This document shows, piece by piece, positions 33,061 through 43,358 of a stretch of 64,000 bases of DNA (position 1 is the stretch's first letter; each line of letters starts with the position of its first letter). Origin of the DNA: Alternaria dauci (taxonomy: Eukaryota > Ascomycota > Dothideomycetes > Pleosporales > Pleosporaceae); the NCBI RefSeq assembly GCF_042100115.1, contig NC_091276.1, positions 2,604,001 through 2,668,000 of the forward strand, given 5' to 3'. The translations under genes and the position numbers were made by a program. The notes beneath the pieces are model-generated. The model was not told the DNA's origin. It searched no databases and saw nothing but the letters and a program-made list of their open reading frames with translations.

Positions 33061-35355
33061 ATGAGGATTTCCGCCCTGCTCGCCGCCATCGGCGCTGCAT
33101 CACTGGCTGTCGCCTCTCCGGTCCTACCCTCGCGGACTCAGCCCCAGATAGAAGCTCGCCAGGACAATGGTACCACTCCACCATGTGCCCAGGTCTCCAA
33201 CTACGTCTACGGCGATGGCACCCAACCCGCCCACTTGACTATTCCTGCTCAGATGGCGTGGGACTGCATCAACGACGTTCCTTTCAACGCTTCATCAGGC
33301 AAGCGACTTCTTCAAGCACTCAAACCCTACATCGAGTGGCAGAGCACGCTCGCTGAGCTGAAGAACCCACCTGCCGAGTACGTTGAAAAGGTACAGCCTC
33401 CCGTCGATATCTTTGGCGGACTCGACACCATGGACCGTTACATCGACGCCGGTTATTACAAGAATGAGTACGAATTTGGCTGGAGCCTCTACACCCTGAT
33501 CCAATCAGCCCACGATGGACATTTCTCCTACATTCCAGACTCGGTTGGTTCCATCTTCGCCTGGGGTCGCCCTATTCCTCTGGTCTCAGTTTCCGAGGAC
33601 GGAGAGCAGCTGCCCGCTGTCTTTGTCTTTGCTGATGTTCTCGGTATGCAATACAACAACATCTCCTACACACCCTCGCCTGTTGTTCGTATCGATGACA
33701 AGGACGCGAGCGAGTTCCTTGAGGATCTGAGTCAGTTTGGCTCCCTCCAGGATCGCGACGCGCTCTACAACAACGTCTTCTACGAACTCGCCCAGGTCAG
33801 CCTCGGTACTCAAGGTAGTGGAACCGGTATGTTTACTGGAGGTGGTCGTGGACGTTGGGTCTACCCTGGTGCTACCACAACCCTGCACTTCGCCAACGGT
33901 TCTTCTTATACAATGGAAAACTACGCCCGTCCTAGCATTCCGTTCCGTGGAATTGCCACTGGTGAAGACTTGGCCAGGAAGTGGTTCAGCTATGGCTCCG
34001 CAGGTCCCTCGTTCGCCGATACACGTGCTCAATCAGAAGAAGAGGAGGTATCCACCCTCGCTGCTGGCGCCGCGGCTCCTGGTTTCCCTACTCCAGAGGC
34101 CGCTGGCCCCATGAACCTTATCAACGGCTTCTACATCAACGGTGCTGGCTACGAGGATGTTGCGGTATTGCAAGTCCCCAACTTTGTCGGATCGAGTAGC
34201 GCAGAGATTCCTTTCCAGCAGCTGACCCAAAACTTCATCCCCAAGGCCCTCGCAGACGGAAAGACCAAACTCATCATCGATCTGCAAGCCAACGGTGGTG
34301 GCACTATTCTCCAAGGCTACGATATGTTCAAGCAATTGTTCCCCGACCTCGAGCCCCAAGGCACCAACCGCTGGAGGGCGTTTGAGGCTTTGGACCTTGT
34401 CGGGCAGGCCACAAGCAAATTTGCAAGCCAATTCCCTAGAGAGTACAGCAGCAACCGTACCATTGCTTTTGCTCAGGCCTCTTACTTTGACTACCACATG
34501 GACATGAAGGCTGACGGTACTCCATTCTCTTCGTGGGACGAGAAGCTCGGTCCGCAGGAGGTCAATGGTGAGCTATACACTACGCCAGCTCAGTGGAACC
34601 TCTCCGACGTCTACATTCCTTACGTATCGGGCGGTATCAATGTTACTGGTTATGGTCCCCTAGCCAACGTTACAGGACCGCCAAAGTTTGCACCAGAGAA
34701 CATTGTCATCGTGACCGACGGCTACTGCGCTTCTACTTGCACCATCTTCAGCGAGTTGATGAAGCAGCAGGCGGGCGTAAAGACCATTGCCATGGGCGGC
34801 CGCAGCAACAAAAACCCCATCCAGGCCATCGGCGGCGTCAAGGGCGTCAACAACTACGCATTCGGCTACATCCAGCAAACCGTACAATACGCCGTCAAGT
34901 TTGACCCCTCACTCAACGAGTCGATTTTGGTAGACGACTACTACAGCGACATCGTCTTCTCCCGTGCCGTAAGTGGCGCTGGAGGCGTCAACACCAGGGA
35001 TGGCCTCCGCGCGAATGACACTTCGGGTGTGGCGCTGCAGTTCCAGTACGAGGAGGCTGATTGCCGTCTCTACTACACACCGGAGATGACGGTTGATATC
35101 ACGGCGCTGTGGAAGTCGGCTGCTGATGCTCAGTGGAAGAACAGCGGCAAGTGCGTTTCCAACAGCAGTTACGGCGGTGACGGAAAGCGCGCTGCTATTC
35201 CCACGATCAGCAAGGTCACAACGAAGCTTAGCCCGCCAGTGTCGAAGGCCAAGATTGCCAAGGTGGAGGTGGAGAAGAAGGTCCAGGCGTTTGAGAAGAG
35301 CTTCGGCTTGGAGACCAAGTGTGGGCTTAAAGGAAATGGGTTCATGGAGCCGTAA
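33061..35355 (+). CDS. secreted peptidase, S41/tail-specific-protease-like
   Basis: An intronless 764-residue protein. A signal peptide (MRISALLAAIGAASLAVASP, cleavage about residue 19-20) is followed by a short dibasic-type propeptide region (PSRTQPQIEAR). The central part has a region like the PDZ-like module of fungal S41 proteins, then KTKLIIDLQANGGGTILQGY (about 400-420) and IVIVTDGYCASTCTIFSEL (about 545-565). These match the beta-strand and nucleophile-Ser regions of the peptidase S41 fold, with the Ser of CAST as best candidate. Numerous N-x-S/T sites (NGS, NISY, NATG-type) fit an extracellular glycoprotein. In fungi this family is secreted and its substrates are poorly known. The start ATG is the only one giving the signal peptide. 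Confidence 0.85.
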   Translation: MRISALLAAIGAASLAVASPVLPSRTQPQIEARQDNGTTPPCAQVSNYVYGDGTQPAHLTIPAQMAWDCINDVPFNASSGKRLLQALKPYIEWQSTLAELKNPPAEYVEKVQPPVDIFGGLDTMDRYIDAGYYKNEYEFGWSLYTLIQSAHDGHFSYIPDSVGSIFAWGRPIPLVSVSEDGEQLPAVFVFADVLGMQYNNISYTPSPVVRIDDKDASEFLEDLSQFGSLQDRDALYNNVFYELAQVSLGTQGSGTGMFTGGGRGRWVYPGATTTLHFANGSSYTMENYARPSIPFRGIATGEDLARKWFSYGSAGPSFADTRAQSEEEEVSTLAAGAAAPGFPTPEAAGPMNLINGFYINGAGYEDVAVLQVPNFVGSSSAEIPFQQLTQNFIPKALADGKTKLIIDLQANGGGTILQGYDMFKQLFPDLEPQGTNRWRAFEALDLVGQATSKFASQFPREYSSNRTIAFAQASYFDYHMDMKADGTPFSSWDEKLGPQEVNGELYTTPAQWNLSDVYIPYVSGGINVTGYGPLANVTGPPKFAPENIVIVTDGYCASTCTIFSELMKQQAGVKTIAMGGRSNKNPIQAIGGVKGVNNYAFGYIQQTVQYAVKFDPSLNESILVDDYYSDIVFSRAVSGAGGVNTRDGLRANDTSGVALQFQYEEADCRLYYTPEMTVDITALWKSAADAQWKNSGKCVSNSSYGGDGKRAAIPTISKVTTKLSPPVSKAKIAKVEVEKKVQAFEKSFGLETKCGLKGNGFMEP

Positions 35356-37493
35356 GCGTGGTATGGTTACTACGAGGGGAGTCATGGATTCGATTATCTT
35401 CTTTTTCTCACTACCGAGCGTGGAGTTTATGGCGCCTGGATCTTCAGCAACAAAAGTGGGCCTTTGTTTGCATTGGGGAGTAATGTGTACTGATTGGGTG
35501 AAGGGTAGTGAGTATGAGAGATGGTATGTTAGTCACCAGGTATCAGTGGTGCATCAATGAAATACCCCTATGATCCGATTATCGTGTTTCTCCCCTAGTC
35601 AAAATGTTTAAGCAGACAGTGCATGAGGTGGTCTCCACGGTATTTAAGTCTCTAAACTACATTGGCGATAGATGTTTGTGATCATCATGGCGGAAACATG
35701 GCGAATGGAGTGTTGGTTTTTGTGGTGGAGGCCACTTCTCGACATCCAACTGTATAGGCCCACCTTTGGCAAAGAGTACAGAGTACAGGATGTAAAACAC
35801 GGCACACATTGAAAACATCATTATGGGTTTTGAGAAGTCGTGTTCTTGCAAAGCACACAGCTTTTGTCCCATGAAAATGACGTCTTTATGTTTCGAGACC
35901 GGTCGTCTCATGTGCAGGTGTGTGCTGGTATGCGAGCTTGTTTTTGAGTAGTGTAGAGAAAGAAGATGCAGAGGCAGGACATTTTGACGTCCTGAAAGTA
36001 GTTTTTGACAGAGGTATTTGATAAAGTTTGGAAGAGTTGGTGCAGGACATGTAATCAAAACTACCAAATTTTTGGCAAGAGGGGCGGGGAGCCTCCCACA
36101 GGGTGACAAAAATGTAGTTTTGGGAGGGAACAAAAAAGAAGCACACCATTGTTCCAGATAATGCTGAGTTTTGGTTCTCGCTGCGAGGTCGTGTAGATGA
36201 GGAGAAATGGAGGTGGAAGAGGAAGAGGTTTTTATGTATCGCTGACGTCATGCGCTCGGCAGAGGCCATGGTTTCTTGTACAAATGTTTTTGGGAGAAGT
36301 GCTCAGCGTTGGTATATGTAATTTGATTGTCTGGTGTGTCTTGCATGGCTTTATAGTACTTGCGATTTTGGAGGCAGAGAAGAACAACATGGTCCAACTA
36401 ATTGTACTTTTAGTTTTCAGCATGGGGACGGTGTTATATCGTTTGAGCAGAAATGTTGGAGTAATGTGGAGATTTTATACACTTTGGAAGCGAGAGGCGG
36501 AAGGGTGGACATGAGCTGACGGCTGGTATGGTATTGGAAGAACAGCAGAGCATGAGAAACCAAAGTAAAGATTTTCCGGTCGCGTCTCGCACATGCACTG
36601 AGACCGTCCGATTTTGAGGTGGAGAAGGAGAGACATGCGAAACGCCTCTTCGAATTTTGGTTTTTTTGAGTAGAAGGAGGTTCTTTTGGAATGAAGGAAG
36701 AAGGGAAGGAAGTGTGGCCAGAAAGAGCGGCTTTTATACACTATGCGAGTGGCTGGCGTTGGAATGGACACCCATATTTGGAGATGACGCGACTGTTATG
36801 GAAGTGGCTTAATATGAATGTAGAGGAGACGATTTTGCACCTCGGACACTCGACGGACACTTGACGGACATGGGAAATCTTATGACGGGGAAAGAGGTCA
36901 TGGATCTCTGTCCTATTGTTTTTGGAATTCGAGTAGGTAATGAGTGCGTGATAGAGAGACGGAGTGCAAGAAATGGTCCTTATATAGCTTGAGCTGGCGC
37001 AGCTCGCCGCAGACATTAGCACTTCTTGATACTTATTTTGAGAAGACGCTTTCGTTATGATCCTTGAGTTTGAGGAAGTAATAGCCTGTGTAGATGGCAC
37101 ATGTCGCAATTTTTTGAGTGGAGGAGGAAAACTGTTGTACACCTCAACCTGGTTGTCTATTCCTCATAGCTGCGTCGTTGATTGTTTTTAGAGACGACGA
37201 AGAAGGCATATCCTTGTCTGCCATTGTTTTTGTAGTCCGCTGGCACAAGATCATCAATCTAAGAAGCTCATTTTTGGTATCAAGAAATAGCAATTGCATT
37301 GTGAAAGATAAAAGAGGTTATGTAGAAGACCGCCACCTCTTGTATATCGCGCCAGAGAGCATACCTAGGTACTAAACACATGATCAAGGTATCAAGCTTT
37401 CGCACATTTCGGACAACTCAAAAACTACCACAGACATAACTTCATATGCAGATCATACGCAGCCCTTCAAAGAACGGAAGCCATCTCCGCACT
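35356..37493. other. long gene-free stretch (2.1 kb), T-runs and purine-rich plus strand
   Basis: No supported gene. From about 35700 to 37280 the plus strand carries a run of four to seven T roughly every 40-110 bases, often followed by G-rich purine text (TTTTTGAGTAG near 35942, TTTTTTTGAGTAG near 36661, TTTTTTGAGTGG near 37113, and similar GTTTTTGG at 36287 and 36919). Minus-strand frames such as 36133-35657 and 36269-35886 are open through it but have no recognisable protein features. This could be a diverged tandem array, an RNA locus, or only strand-biased composition. Confidence 0.45.
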
Positions 37494-39019
37494 CTAAATA
37501 CCAAACTCCGCCTCAACCCTTCCCCTCCAAAGCTCGCTGCGATCTACCTCCCTAACAAGCTTCGCAAGGATATCCACCTGGAACCACCCCGATACCGGTT
37601 TCTGCTCCACGACTTTAGCAACCCAGTAGAACACTACCGGCATCATACTCGTAGTCGGCCACGCATTCACGTCCTTGTAATCCTTGACCTGGAGTTGCGA
37701 CACACAGAATTCGTACGTCGCTGTATCCACCCGTGCGCCGCGCACAATCATGAACTTGATGATAGAGATATTCTCGTACTTGATCGCTTCATGAATCGCC
37801 CGCCCGCTGTTGATCGAGATGCCGTTTTCGAGAAGAGCGGTGATGATGTTGCGGTGAAGGTATTGTGCAGCTAACTGCATACCTTTCTTGCCGTTTCCGC
37901 GTAACAAGGCGCGATCTTGGGCCACGAGGTATTGGAGAATGTCTTTCTGGCCGGTGCGGCAAGAGTGCTGGAACGCGAGTGCGAGATGGTGATCTTTTAG
38001 GAGTCCGTAAGCAGCGGGGTTTATGGTCATCATCGCTGACAGAGTGGCCTGGAGTGTGTTTACGCAACCAGTACTGACGGCGCTCTTGACCCATGCTTCA
38101 CCGTTCGCCTTGCTGGTGGCAAGATGTTCGGAGCTAAAAGACGTCTTGTGCGTGTTGGCGAATTCTGCGAGGATCTGGATGGTCCGGCCGTTCTTTGAGA
38201 GGATGGCCAGGCGGAAGATGGAGTCGAGGAGACGATGGAGGTATAGGCCGCCATGAGTGATTGCATACTTTCTACATCTCGGGTTCAAGTAAGGGCGCAG
38301 CTCAGCGATCAGGAACTTCAAGACTTTTGAGTGTCCGTTGCAAGCTGCCGCTCCGATGGGGTCTGAGAGGACGCCTGTGTTGTAATTTGCATCAAAGTAC
38401 TCGACCGAAGGCCAGCACATTGGCTTCTTTCTAAGCATACGTTTGACCGCTACGAGACTGCCTGCTGCAGCAGCGGCAGCCAGATTCGCTACGTCTTGCG
38501 AAGGAAGTCCTAGATCATAACGGGTGTACTCCGGATAAATCGCCTGGTGGTAAGTCGCGAATACATTTTCTCGAGTCATGAACTGGATAATATCGTGGAG
38601 GTATCGAGTCTTCGTCTCTTCGCCAGAGGACTTGCCCTCGATTCCGAGGACCCAGTCAGCACAGTTGTGGATTAGAGTGACTAGTGGTTCGTTCATCCTC
38701 TTTCGATACGGGCTTGCGAGGTAGTCGGCGGATATGTTGGTAAAGAGATCCATCGTACATATCTGCTTGTTACCAGTGTAATAATCATCATCTTTGAAGA
38801 TTGATGTGGGTAGATGGTGGACGATCTGGCAGCGTATAGCTTCGTCGAATATCCCTATAAGATATTAGCAGGTAGTGATTGAGTCTGGCGGGATTAACTT
38901 ACTGGAAACTGTACGCGCAGTCAAGGCATGGTAAATGTGGACACTATGTATATAGTTCGCGACGATCCCCTCTCAAAGAGCTCCACCGGAAGGTCCATTA
39001 GTCGGGATGCAGACGTCAT
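37494..39019 (-). CDS. F-box-like/ankyrin-repeat protein with a frameshift in exon 1
   Basis: The main exon runs from 38854 to 37494. An intron at 38902-38855 (48 nt; GTAAGT donor, CTAAT branch, TATAG acceptor) joins it in frame to an exon that reads IVANYIHSVHIYHALTAR and follows an MDLPVELFER start (ATG at 38998, or at 39019). These two parts of exon 1 are in different frames, and the change lies at a run of four G on the minus strand (38967-38970). The N-terminal part resembles the short F-box-like or 'LPxELFxxIV…RTVxRxF' segment common before ankyrin repeats in dothideomycete proteins. Ankyrin-like units follow (for example DPIGAAACNGHSKVLKFLIA and AIHEAIKYENISIIKFMI). Either this allele is broken or the G run is a sequence error. 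If intact, it would be about 475-480 residues and a protein-interaction adaptor. Confidence 0.58.
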
Positions 39020-39931
39020 AGTTCCGGTTGAAGTTGTAGGATCGTGTTGGGAGACAATTTTTGATCTAGTCATCGTGAGGGGTCGATTGGTAGTTGAGTG
39101 TGAAGGAGTGAGCTGATGTGGAAGACTGTAGTAGTGAGTAGAAGTAGGGCGTTACAGAACCAGTGTACACAGACTATGATGATCAGCGCTGTAGAAATTG
39201 CGGCTCGTGAATGACCAAGGCGAGTGGTGTAGACGTTTTGAGAGTCCCGCTGCTTCAATTCACTTCATCTTTCCTGACAAAGAAACCACCGATGAATGTG
39301 TCCGCAGGTACAATATCAATAACAAGATAGGACGTTGGCTTGGAAGATAGTAACGCGAGACACGAAACATGAGTTCGGTGGGCACGACGTATCCTCCCAC
39401 TGCTGTCACATGCACGAAGAAAAACATAGTAATAACAGTCAAGACCCAAGAAACCACTTGCATCCGAAACACATAACATCAGTAGAAAAGACTAAACGGG
39501 TATCCATCTACTACCCAAGCAGCTGTCCGTAGACACATAAAAAAGCTGCCAACTCCAAAACACCAAGCAAGCCATAAGATAAAGAAAGAAACCCTAATCC
39601 TGTAGCTGAGAGGGATATCTGAAAAGCGATAAAGCCCGTTAACCCCCCATTATCATCCCTGCTGATGATGATGATGACGATGATAATGAATATCACACGC
39701 CTCATTTCCGATAAAGAGAAAACAAGGGCAAACCCCATAACAAGATAGAGACCCCCAGCGCCAACTCCTAACCACTTTCCTCATACCCTATAGTCCATTT
39801 GAATCCCTTTCCTCCGGCCAGATAATGCGTGTATCCGCATCGCTCAGACAGACCTACACACACACACACATGCTCAGTACTGCATTCCACTCCAACTCAA
39901 AGACAGGGATGGAGGTAAGAAGAAAAGAAAC
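39020..39931. other. gene-free stretch
   Basis: About 910 bp: upstream of the ankyrin gene and the 3' region of the ING gene (both minus strand). At 39660-39690 the plus strand has GATGATGATGATGACGATGATAAT, a short GAT repeat. Nothing coding is supported. Confidence 0.45.
39856..39870. repeat. (AC)n dinucleotide run
   Basis: About seven AC units; on the minus strand they form a GT tract just before a possible 3' splice site (TGTAG, ending 39854) discussed for the ING gene. Confidence 0.9.
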
Positions 39932-42672
39932 TCACCGATTCCCAGCACCCCTCCTCCCCGGCAACGGCGGCGGCACCAACGGATTCCCATACGCATCCGT
40001 CCCGAGCTGGGCCCTACAATCCGGACAATACCACTTCGCGCGGCGCGACGGTATATCGTCTTCCGTCATGTTCATGCACGGGAGGTGGAACCATTCTTTA
40101 TCGCACTATGCAACCGTTAGCCATCCGCCATTCCTCTGCCGTCGTAAAAGGCGGGGAGGGGGAAAGAAAAAGGAAGACTTACGTTATTATCACAACTAAT
40201 CATCTGCCCATACGACACATCATCACAAATACAATACCGCGGCTCATCCGGATCAATCTCATCCGCGAGCTCCGTCTCCTCGGACGCCTCTGCCCTGCCC
40301 TCTGCGCGTCGATTGTTATTACTTCTCTTTTTATTCTTGCTCCCCTGTGCACGCTTCACATTCGTCACCGTCTTCTGCCCATCTTCCGCAACCGTCACTT
40401 CGCCTTTCGGAGGCGGTTTTCTTCGCGAACTCGTGCGTGTCGTGGGCATGGCTGGCTGCTGTTGTTCTTGCTGTGCATTCTGGTGGACGTGTGGGACAGA
40501 AGTAGGTACCGCGGATGGTACTGCTGCTGCTGCCGCCGCCGGAGATGTAGTCGCAGGCTGGCTAAAAACGCTATGACGACGTGTCTCTCGTGTAATCCTA
40601 CCTTGTTCACTGCCAGGCTTCGGCTCTTCGCTCTGTGCTTTCGGCGTCGGGACGTGGCCGCGTGCAGATCGCGGGCGCAGAGTGGGGGCTGCAGGTGTTT
40701 CTGGGGCAGACTCGGGTACTGGCGTCGGCGTCTTTGAAGCTTTTGCGGAAGGGAGAGAAGACACGGGCGGAGTAGGTGCTTTTGAGGCAACAGAGCCACG
40801 TGTTGATCTTGTCGAAACTGAGGCTGGTGCTGGTGGAACTGCGGCTGGAGTTGGTGAGCGTGCGACTGGTACTGGGCTGGGTGATTGAGGGGGTGCTGGA
40901 GATTGTACAGCGTCAGACACAGCGGGGGATTCTTCGGGCGCTACTGGTGAAGTTGTGATGGGCGTCAGCTCTGGGCTCTGCTCTTTTGGGATAGTCCTGT
41001 CAACTTTCGGTGTGCTTGGACCTGCTGGGGCGAGGGGGACTTGTACGGTGTTTCCATTTGTCGATGGCTTCGTAGGCTCTGGAAGTGGCACAGGCGTGTT
41101 AGCTGCCGGTGAAGCTACGACAGAGGCAGGGAGTTCGCGGGGGGTGGAGACGGTAGAGGCGGGGGTTGGAATCGGGGAGGAGACGGAGTTGGGTGCTGGA
41201 GCAATGAGCTGCAATCGTGCGCGTTTGGGCTCTGGAGGCCTTGATGAGCTGTCCTGTGTGGCTACGGACGTTTCTCTCGTGGCTTCGGCGCCGTCGGTGG
41301 TAGCTGCGGGCGAGGTATCGCGCTTGCGTTTATTCAAAGGCTTGACGACGGCCTTTTTCTTTTGGCTCGCGGGCGTTGCAACGGTCGCGTTGAAGTTGAG
41401 TTCTTTGAGGCTGTTTGCAGCTTCTCTGATCTTCTCAGAAGCACCTATGAGCTCCTGAGCGTCCTGCATAGCCTTTTGGCGCTGAGATGTGCGGTCGAGC
41501 TTCCTACCTTGTTTGGTCGCGACAGGCTTGAGGCGGATGCTGACTGGACCAGTCTCCTCCTTGGCATCTTCCTCTACCGGCTCGGTCGGCGGGGGCGGGT
41601 TGGCTGCCTGTGGACCATGGGGTGCCAGCAGCCCCAGGCCAGAGGCTGTCATGATCTGCTGCAGCGTCTCAGGCTCCTCGTCGAGAAAGTGTTCGCCTGT
41701 GGCCTCGCAACGGGCCTTTTCCCTCTCGTAGTCTGCCTCTGTACGGTGCTTCTTTTCAAGCTCGCGGATCATCATTGTCTGGCTGGGCGTCCAGACGGCA
41801 TTCTTCTTCATCTGCTTGCGCAGTACAGCCATTTCGTACTCGGTCAGCTTCTTCCACGGCGCCCACTTGCTGCCAGGCTTCGCGTCGGCGGGCGGTGGGG
41901 CGAGTTGGGCGAGGGCATTGCTCGTGGAGATGCCCGCAATCGAACTGTGTACGTTGGTCCCGAGGACGCCGGCAGCACGCGATCTGCCGCCAGTTGCGCG
42001 TGCATGTCTGTCGCGGTTGTCCTTGCGCTTCCTGGGCGATGCCACGTCGATGCCTGAGCCAATCTCCGAGTCGGACGAGTCTGAGCCACGGCGCATCCGC
42101 CCGCGTCCTCGTGGGACAGAGACGGTGCCCTTCTTGTGCCGATCTCGGGGCCGTGACGTGTTGGCGCCATGGCGGCCACTGTCAAAGGTCAAGCGCAGAT
42201 GGGGCGGTCGTTCGTAGTTGCGGTGGATGGGCCGGTGGGCGGTGGGCGAGACTGGCGGGGGTGTGGGATCGCGCGACGGCGGCTGTGGCTGGGCCTGGAG
42301 TTTCCTCTTGATGACCGAGGAGCGCTGGCAGTGGCGCACCGTCACCTCGTACAGGCGCGAGGCCTCGGTGTAGGCAAACTCGCGCTGGTTGATGGCCTTT
42401 TGCAGATGCTGGGCGATTTGCTTGCGTAGCAGCACCGGGTCGGGGCGCTCTGGCTCGGGCAGCGTGGGCAGCTGGCCATACTGCACCGTCAGCTCGTGGA
42501 CGTGCTGGACGGCGTCGGCGTACGTCGAGTCGAGGTCGGCAATGAGCGTCAGCGAGCGCACCAGGTCCGAGGGGAAGAAGTCCGTGTAGTCGAGGAAGTC
42601 GTTGACCGTCGTCTGGGCATCCGGATTCGGGGCGGGTTGGGCCATTTCAGGCGCATCGTCGGCTTCAGACAT
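39932..42672 (-). CDS. ING-family protein with C-terminal PHD finger
   Basis: ING proteins belong to histone acetyltransferase or deacetylase complexes and read H3K4 trimethylation. Exon 1 is 42672-40183; a 77-nt intron, 40182-40106 (GTAAGT, CTAAC branch, CATAG), lies inside the PHD finger; exon 2 is 40105-39932; total 887 residues. The N-terminal ING helical domain (about 20-130) has FLDYTDFFPSDLVRSLTLIADLD and …ASRLYEVTVRHC. A very long Ser/Pro/Ala-rich disordered middle (about 150-800) includes basic patches and a helical segment around 285-350. The PHD reads RYCICDD.SYGQMISCDNN then CDKEWFHLPCMN…KWYCPDC, with all zinc ligands. A stop (TGA) inside a GTGAGT donor-like site ends the frame. 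The length and disorder resemble Pho23/Png2 more than Yng2, but I leave the subtype open. Confidence 0.85.
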
Positions 42673-43358
42673 GGCGCATCGCGGGGAGGCCGAGTAGATG
42701 GAGGGTTGCGACGCACGCGTCAGACTCTCCAGCCACGCGTCAACTAAACTATTGAGGAGAACCAGCGCGATGGTGAGGGCGCGAGTTGCGATATGCGCTG
42801 ACGGCGATGGGGTGCGCTGGGAGCTGGTCGCAACCTGCGTTGGAGTGAGGTTCGCGCTAGGCTTCTTCGGGACACTCGCTCAGGAACGCCTGGGACAGCC
42901 GGAAGCCGTCGCCCCGCCACCCCATCACTCGACGACAGTGCTTGGCCCTCTCACACTCTGACCCAGTGCGTTGCTTCCTGCTTGCTGCGCCATGCCATGT
43001 GCTGATTGCACGTCGGGAAGACCTTGAAGGCTCTCCGCCCCTGGAATCCCCGGCGCTATCACGACCCCAAACTCTCGGATAAAGCCATTTGTGGAGTATA
43101 TCAACTAGACGCATCGCAATCGTGTACCACTCCCGCTCGGTATGTGAATTCACAAATAGTAGATGCGCTCTTTGCATGATGCTGGACCAATATCCCTTGA
43201 CGCTGTCTCGCCCAGCATCATACTGTGCGTTTCCTACTGAGTTGGGTGTCTCATTTTCTGAACTTACAATCAGTAAGAAGCCTCCCTTTGTGCTCCTACG
43301 TTGCAAGGCATATCTTTCTATCATCTCTCTCTCTTTCTAGCTGCGGCTCTCCCTCACC
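42673..43358. other. divergent promoter region
   Basis: About 690 bp between the minus-strand ING gene and the plus-strand Gfd2-like gene. The last 50 bases before 43359 are CT-rich (TCTCTCTCTTTCTAG), a typical leader that could also hold a 5'UTR intron acceptor. No coding support. Confidence 0.5.

Noticed and set aside
40108..42311. Long plus-strand frames over the ING gene
   Set aside because: Antisense shadows of a gene with a complete PHD finger on the minus strand.
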